DNA from: Rufibacter latericius
Lineage (GTDB): Bacteria > Bacteroidota > Bacteroidia > Cytophagales > Hymenobacteraceae
Assembly: GCF_003721515.1 (NCBI RefSeq)
Contig: NZ_RJJD01000003.1
Location: forward strand, 248,001 to 312,000
Direction: 5' to 3'
Length of the DNA: 64,000 nt
Part shown: piece by piece, positions 61,017 to 64,000 of the stretch
Numbering within the stretch: the stretch's first letter is position 1
How the letters are laid out: the number at the start of each line of letters is the position of its first letter
Made by a program: the position numbers and the translations under genes
The notes under the pieces: model-generated
What the model saw: only the letters and a program-made list of their open reading frames with translations
The model's database searches: none
What the model was told of the DNA's origin: nothing

Positions 61017-61865
61017 CTACGGTTTCATTTGCGCTTCCTCCAATTCAATGAGGTCCTGAAGCAGGTCCAGAGACACCTCGCCCGGTTTTCCGGTTCCTAC
61101 AGGTTTTCCGTCTACGGACACAATGGGCAGGATGCGTTTGGTGGTGCTGGTCATGAAGGCTTCTTTGGCCCGGGCGATGTCGTCTAAGGTCACCGTCCCT
61201 TCTTCCACCTTGTACTTCCTGGCGGCGAGTTCCAGCACGTTTTTGCGGGTAACGCCTCTCAGGATTTCATGGGCCGGGGTCACCAGCGTGTTGTCTTCCC
61301 GCACGATAAAGAAGTTGCTTCGCGGAAACTCGGAGACTACGCCGTGCTGGTGATAAAGCACGTCATCGGCTTCTTTTGCTTTCACCTGCTGGATCAACCT
61401 GATGCCCATGCTGTAGTTGATGGTCTTGGCCGCGGCCAGCTCGCGCACATATTCATGGGTGATGATCTTGATGCCAGTAGCCAGTTGCGCTTCGGTGGGC
61501 AAAGTTAGCGGCTGCTCGGTGATGATGAGGTTGGGTGGCCCGGGGTTGTAGCCGTTCTCAGAGTAGCCACCCGTTAGAATCATCTTCACGCCAGAGGCGG
61601 ATAGGCCGTTCATCTGGATCAGGCGGGTGATAGTTTCCCGCAACTCTTCCTCTGAGATAGGTACCTCCAGATCCATAAATAAAGCCGAGGCATAGAACCG
61701 GTTCAGGTAATCATCCAGGAAAAGCGGCAGTCCCCGGTGGGTTTTGAAGAAATCGAAGATGCCGTAGCCCCGCTGGATGGCCAGGTCACTGATGTGCAGA
61801 TAAGCACTATCCAGCGGAAGGAATTCCTCGTGCAGGTACGCGTAAAGTCTATGGTCTGATGACAT
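61017..61865 (-). CDS. Class IV (PLP) aminotransferase
   Basis: A 282-residue fold-type IV PLP enzyme related to D-amino-acid and branched-chain aminotransferases and to aminodeoxychorismate lyase. Visible blocks are the N-terminal AYLHISDLAIQRGYGIFDFF, the PLP Lys region AAAKTINYSMGIRLIQQVKAKEADDVLYH (Lys in KTINY), EFPRSNFFIV and the phosphate-binding ILRGVTRKNVLELA. The length and the RGYGIFDFF phrase fit the D-alanine aminotransferase-like group, but substrate cannot be fixed. Its start overlaps the end of the upstream P1 peptidase gene by 17 nt, so they form one operon on the minus strand; a role in amino-acid or peptide use is likely. Confidence 0.88.
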   Translation of the reverse strand: MSSDHRLYAYLHEEFLPLDSAYLHISDLAIQRGYGIFDFFKTHRGLPLFLDDYLNRFYASALFMDLEVPISEEELRETITRLIQMNGLSASGVKMILTGGYSENGYNPGPPNLIITEQPLTLPTEAQLATGIKIITHEYVRELAAAKTINYSMGIRLIQQVKAKEADDVLYHQHGVVSEFPRSNFFIVREDNTLVTPAHEILRGVTRKNVLELAARKYKVEEGTVTLDDIARAKEAFMTSTTKRILPIVSVDGKPVGTGKPGEVSLDLLQDLIELEEAQMKP

Positions 61866-62988
61866 GGTGTTTCTTTAGGATGTCTAAGGTTTTGTTTAGC
61901 GGCAGGGCTTCTACTTTGTTTCCATCCCGGCCCACGGTGGTTTCGGCTTTGAACAGGGAGTTGAGAATGGCTTCTTCGGTGGCTTCAATGGTGGCCATGA
62001 ACAGGGGCGATAGCTCATCGTTGTGCAGCAGGGTCACCGTCTGGGTTTTCTCTTTTGCCTCATGCGGAATGCGAAGACCCGGGTTCGCCGAAAAAGCAAT
62101 GACGTAATCGCCGCTGCCGTTGGAGGCGATGCCGCCGGTTTTCCCCAGGCCCAGCATGGCGCGTTGGGCCATCCGCTCCAGGTTACGGGCATCCACGGGT
62201 GCATCGGTGGCCACGATGATCATGCAGGAACCATCGGCTTTCTCCAGGATTTGCTGCCGGAAAGAGAATTTTTCCAGTTCCTCTCCTACCGGTGCACCGG
62301 CCACCTGCAACACGCCCCCGAAATTGGTTTGCACCAGCACCCCCACGGTGTAGCCGCCCAAACTGGCCGGCAGTTTCCGCGAAGATGTTCCTATGCCGCC
62401 TTTGAACCCGAAACAGATGGTGCCGGTGCCCGCGCCTACGTTTCCTTCCTCCACCGCCCCGCCCCTGGCTTTCTGGATAGCCTCCAGCACGTGTTTCTCC
62501 GTGACATGGCGTGACCGGATGTCGTTCAGGCCGCCGTCGTTGGTTTCTCCCACTACCGCGTTCACCGACTGCACCTTTTCATTGCCGGGCTGCTGCAGGG
62601 TGTGCGTGATGACACCGTTCATGCCGGCAGCCACGCTCAGGGTATTGGTCAGGATGATAGGGCTTTCCAGGTTGCCCAATTCCTGCACCTGCGTGGTACC
62701 TGCCAGCTTCCCGAAACCGTTCCCAACGAACACCGCCGCCGGCACTTTCTCCTGGAACAGGTTCCCAGTGTGCGGCAGAATAGCAGTGACGCCTGTCCGG
62801 ATATCTTTGCCTTTGTTTAGCGTCACCTGGCCCACCTGCACGCCCGGCACATCGGTAATGGCGTTGAGTTGGCCGGTGGGCAGCACGCCAATCTTAATCC
62901 CGTATTCCCTTACCCGTTTCCTTTCCTGGGCCTGGGTTTGATTAGTTAAAACCATCATCAGAAGAAATAGCAGCAGGAACTGTTTCAT
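61849..62988 (-). CDS. P1 family peptidase (DmpA/BapA-like)
   Basis: A 379-residue enzyme of the DmpA (L-aminopeptidase D-Ala-esterase) family. It makes itself active by cutting before a Ser; here the site is in GGIGTSSR (near residue 230). Other conserved parts are ITDVPGVQVGQVTLN at the start, AAVFVGNGFGKLAG, NDGGLNDIRSRHV and VATDAPVDARNLERMAQRAMLGLGKTGG. An N-terminal signal peptide (FLLLFLLMMVLTNQTQAQ) predicts export to the periplasm. Family members cleave beta-amino or D-amino peptides or simple amides. It overlaps the class IV aminotransferase gene, which supports a joint role in unusual amino-acid use. Confidence 0.9.
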   Translation of the reverse strand: MKQFLLLFLLMMVLTNQTQAQERKRVREYGIKIGVLPTGQLNAITDVPGVQVGQVTLNKGKDIRTGVTAILPHTGNLFQEKVPAAVFVGNGFGKLAGTTQVQELGNLESPIILTNTLSVAAGMNGVITHTLQQPGNEKVQSVNAVVGETNDGGLNDIRSRHVTEKHVLEAIQKARGGAVEEGNVGAGTGTICFGFKGGIGTSSRKLPASLGGYTVGVLVQTNFGGVLQVAGAPVGEELEKFSFRQQILEKADGSCMIIVATDAPVDARNLERMAQRAMLGLGKTGGIASNGSGDYVIAFSANPGLRIPHEAKEKTQTVTLLHNDELSPLFMATIEATEEAILNSLFKAETTVGRDGNKVEALPLNKTLDILKKHHVIRP

Positions 62989-63063
62989 GCCTTGGGGTTG
63001 GTTACGGAAGTAAATCTATCGGTTCTGCCGGATATTCCCTTTTAACGCCTGAAATCAACGGCT

Positions 63064-63102
63064 GTTTAAAGGCCGTTTTCCCGAAAATAGCCTCAAAACA
63101 GC
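63064..63102. repeat. Interspersed palindrome copy upstream of the amidase
   Basis: GTTTAAAGGCCGTTTT, loop CCCG, AAAATAGCCTCAAAAC. It lies between divergent genes. Confidence 0.75.
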
Positions 63103-63150
63103 TTTTCATATTTACTCTGGATGAAGTATCTTTCTACAAAATCCAAACGA

Positions 63151-64000
63151 ATGAACAGACGAAATTTCCTAAGAACCGGTTCTTTGGCCGGGATCACCTT
63201 ATCAGCTTTCGGGTTGGGCGCCTGCGCAACCACCCCAACGGCTACTGCCGCTCCTGAAACTGCCACCAAAGAAACCACAGGCGAGGCCACTCCTGCGACA
63301 ACTGCGACTACAGACCCAACCGATTTCCAACTGAACGAAGTAACCATCCAGGAACTGCAACGCAAGATGCAGTCCGGTGAGTTGACATCTAAAGCCATTA
63401 CCCAGCTTTATTTAGACCGTATTCAGGCGGTGGACAAAAGCGGACCCAAGATCAACTCGGTGATTGAGGTGAACCCAGACGCCTTGCAGTTTGCCGAGGA
63501 AATGGACCAAGAGCGCAAATCGGGCAAGATACGTGGGCCTTTACACGGCATTCCGGTGATGGTGAAAGACAACGTGGATACCCATGATAAAATGTCTACC
63601 TCGGCCGGTGCCCTGGCGCTCGCCGACAACAAAGCCAACAAAGACGCTTTTATTGTGAGCCAGTTAAGAGCCGCGGGCGCGGTGATCATTGGCAAAACCA
63701 ACCTGAGTGAGTGGGCCAACTTCCGGTCTACTAACTCTTCCAGCGGCTGGAGCGGACGCGGTGGGCAAACTAAAAACGCCTACGTGCTGGACCGTACTCC
63801 CTGTGGCTCCAGCTCCGGATCAGGGGTGGCTGTGGCGGCCAACCTATGCGCCGTAGCTGTGGGTACTGAGACCAACGGTTCCATTGTCTGCCCTGCTGCG
63901 GTGAGCGGTGTGGTAGGCTTTAAACCCACCGTGGGCTTGGTGAGCCGCTCGGGCATCATTCCAATTTCCCACACCCAGGACACTGCCGGCCCCATTGCCA
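63151..64000 (+). CDS. Amidase signature family enzyme (3' partial)
   Basis: An open frame of 283 residues runs off the window end. The start [20 protein letters not shown] is a twin-arginine type export signal, with a Cys at the end of the hydrophobic part (GLGAC), so a lipoprotein is possible. A Thr/Ala-rich linker (about 25-55) leads to the amidase domain. The catalytic triad parts are Lys139 in VMVKDN, the cis-Ser in GSSSGSG (near 221) and Ser244 in TETNGSI. The family hydrolyses amides; exported members include peptide amidases. An upstream in-frame ATG at 63121 exists, but the RR motif favours 63151. It is divergent from the P1 peptidase gene. Confidence 0.9.
   Translation, partial: MNRRNFLRTGSLAGITLSAFGLGACATTPTATAAPETATKETTGEATPATTATTDPTDFQLNEVTIQELQRKMQSGELTSKAITQLYLDRIQAVDKSGPKINSVIEVNPDALQFAEEMDQERKSGKIRGPLHGIPVMVKDNVDTHDKMSTSAGALALADNKANKDAFIVSQLRAAGAVIIGKTNLSEWANFRSTNSSSGWSGRGGQTKNAYVLDRTPCGSSSGSGVAVAANLCAVAVGTETNGSIVCPAAVSGVVGFKPTVGLVSRSGIIPISHTQDTAGPIA

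Noticed and set aside
1-64000. CRISPR arrays, tRNA or rRNA genes, prophage, insertion sequences
   Set aside because: None was seen. The evenly spread palindromes do not have the spacing of a CRISPR array, and no transposase, integrase or phage gene was recognised.

Overview
The window looks like chromosomal DNA from a Bacteroidota bacterium, most likely order Cytophagales and near the Hymenobacteraceae (a Rufibacter- or Nibribacter-like genus). Support comes from a SusC/SusD pair, two proteins ending in type IX secretion (T9SS) sorting domains, the long Bacteroidota form of a PurF-like amidotransferase, promoter -7 boxes of the TAnnTTTG type and weak ribosome-binding sites. The genus is an inference. 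No rRNA, tRNA, CRISPR array, prophage, integrase or intact insertion sequence was recognised.

Layout. 1-12465: the 3' part of an MBG-repeat T9SS adhesin, a small unknown gene, a pirin, aspartate ammonia-lyase, a DMT-family exporter, the PurF-like protein and a second large T9SS surface protein. 13103-18792: a bacteriophytochrome sensory module with no output domain, followed by a CheB-CheR-PAS-histidine kinase hybrid. 18990-36062: housekeeping and stress genes. These include heme A synthase, a four-gene TelA operon with a 56-residue gene, a DEAD-box helicase, a Nudix hydrolase, a cold-shock protein, an alditol-oxidase-like enzyme, an ECF sigma factor with a cupin anti-sigma factor, a lytic transglycosylase, a ferritin-like DUF892 protein, HrpB and a WalJ-like hydrolase.

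36339-60780 is a glucuronoxylan and xylose utilisation region. It holds two LacI-type regulators, xylB-xylA, a transaldolase-like aldolase, uxuA-uxaC-GH115, susC-susD-GH43 (with a decayed second GH43 tail) and lacI-GH67-SDR-GH10. Together these can bind and import xylan fragments, cut the backbone (GH10), remove glucuronate side groups (GH67, GH115), trim xylose or arabinose (GH43), send xylose to the pentose phosphate pathway and send glucuronate through fructuronate to mannonate and KDG. Two different palindromes, TGCCAACGTTGGCA and TGAAACCGATTTCA, lie in the promoter regions and are good candidates for the operators of the two LacI proteins. 61017-64000 holds a class IV aminotransferase, a P1 family peptidase and the start of an amidase.

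The most unusual feature is a family of about 30 short interspersed palindromes, with a core like CTGTTTT-loop-AAAACAG and outer flanks like TTTTAGGC and GCCTAAAA. They occur in most gaps longer than about 80 bp, often 2-45 nt after a stop codon. Four copies are extended into near-perfect 23-26 bp hairpins of different sequence, and one copy forms the first codons of the GH115 gene. I do not recognise this as a named element.
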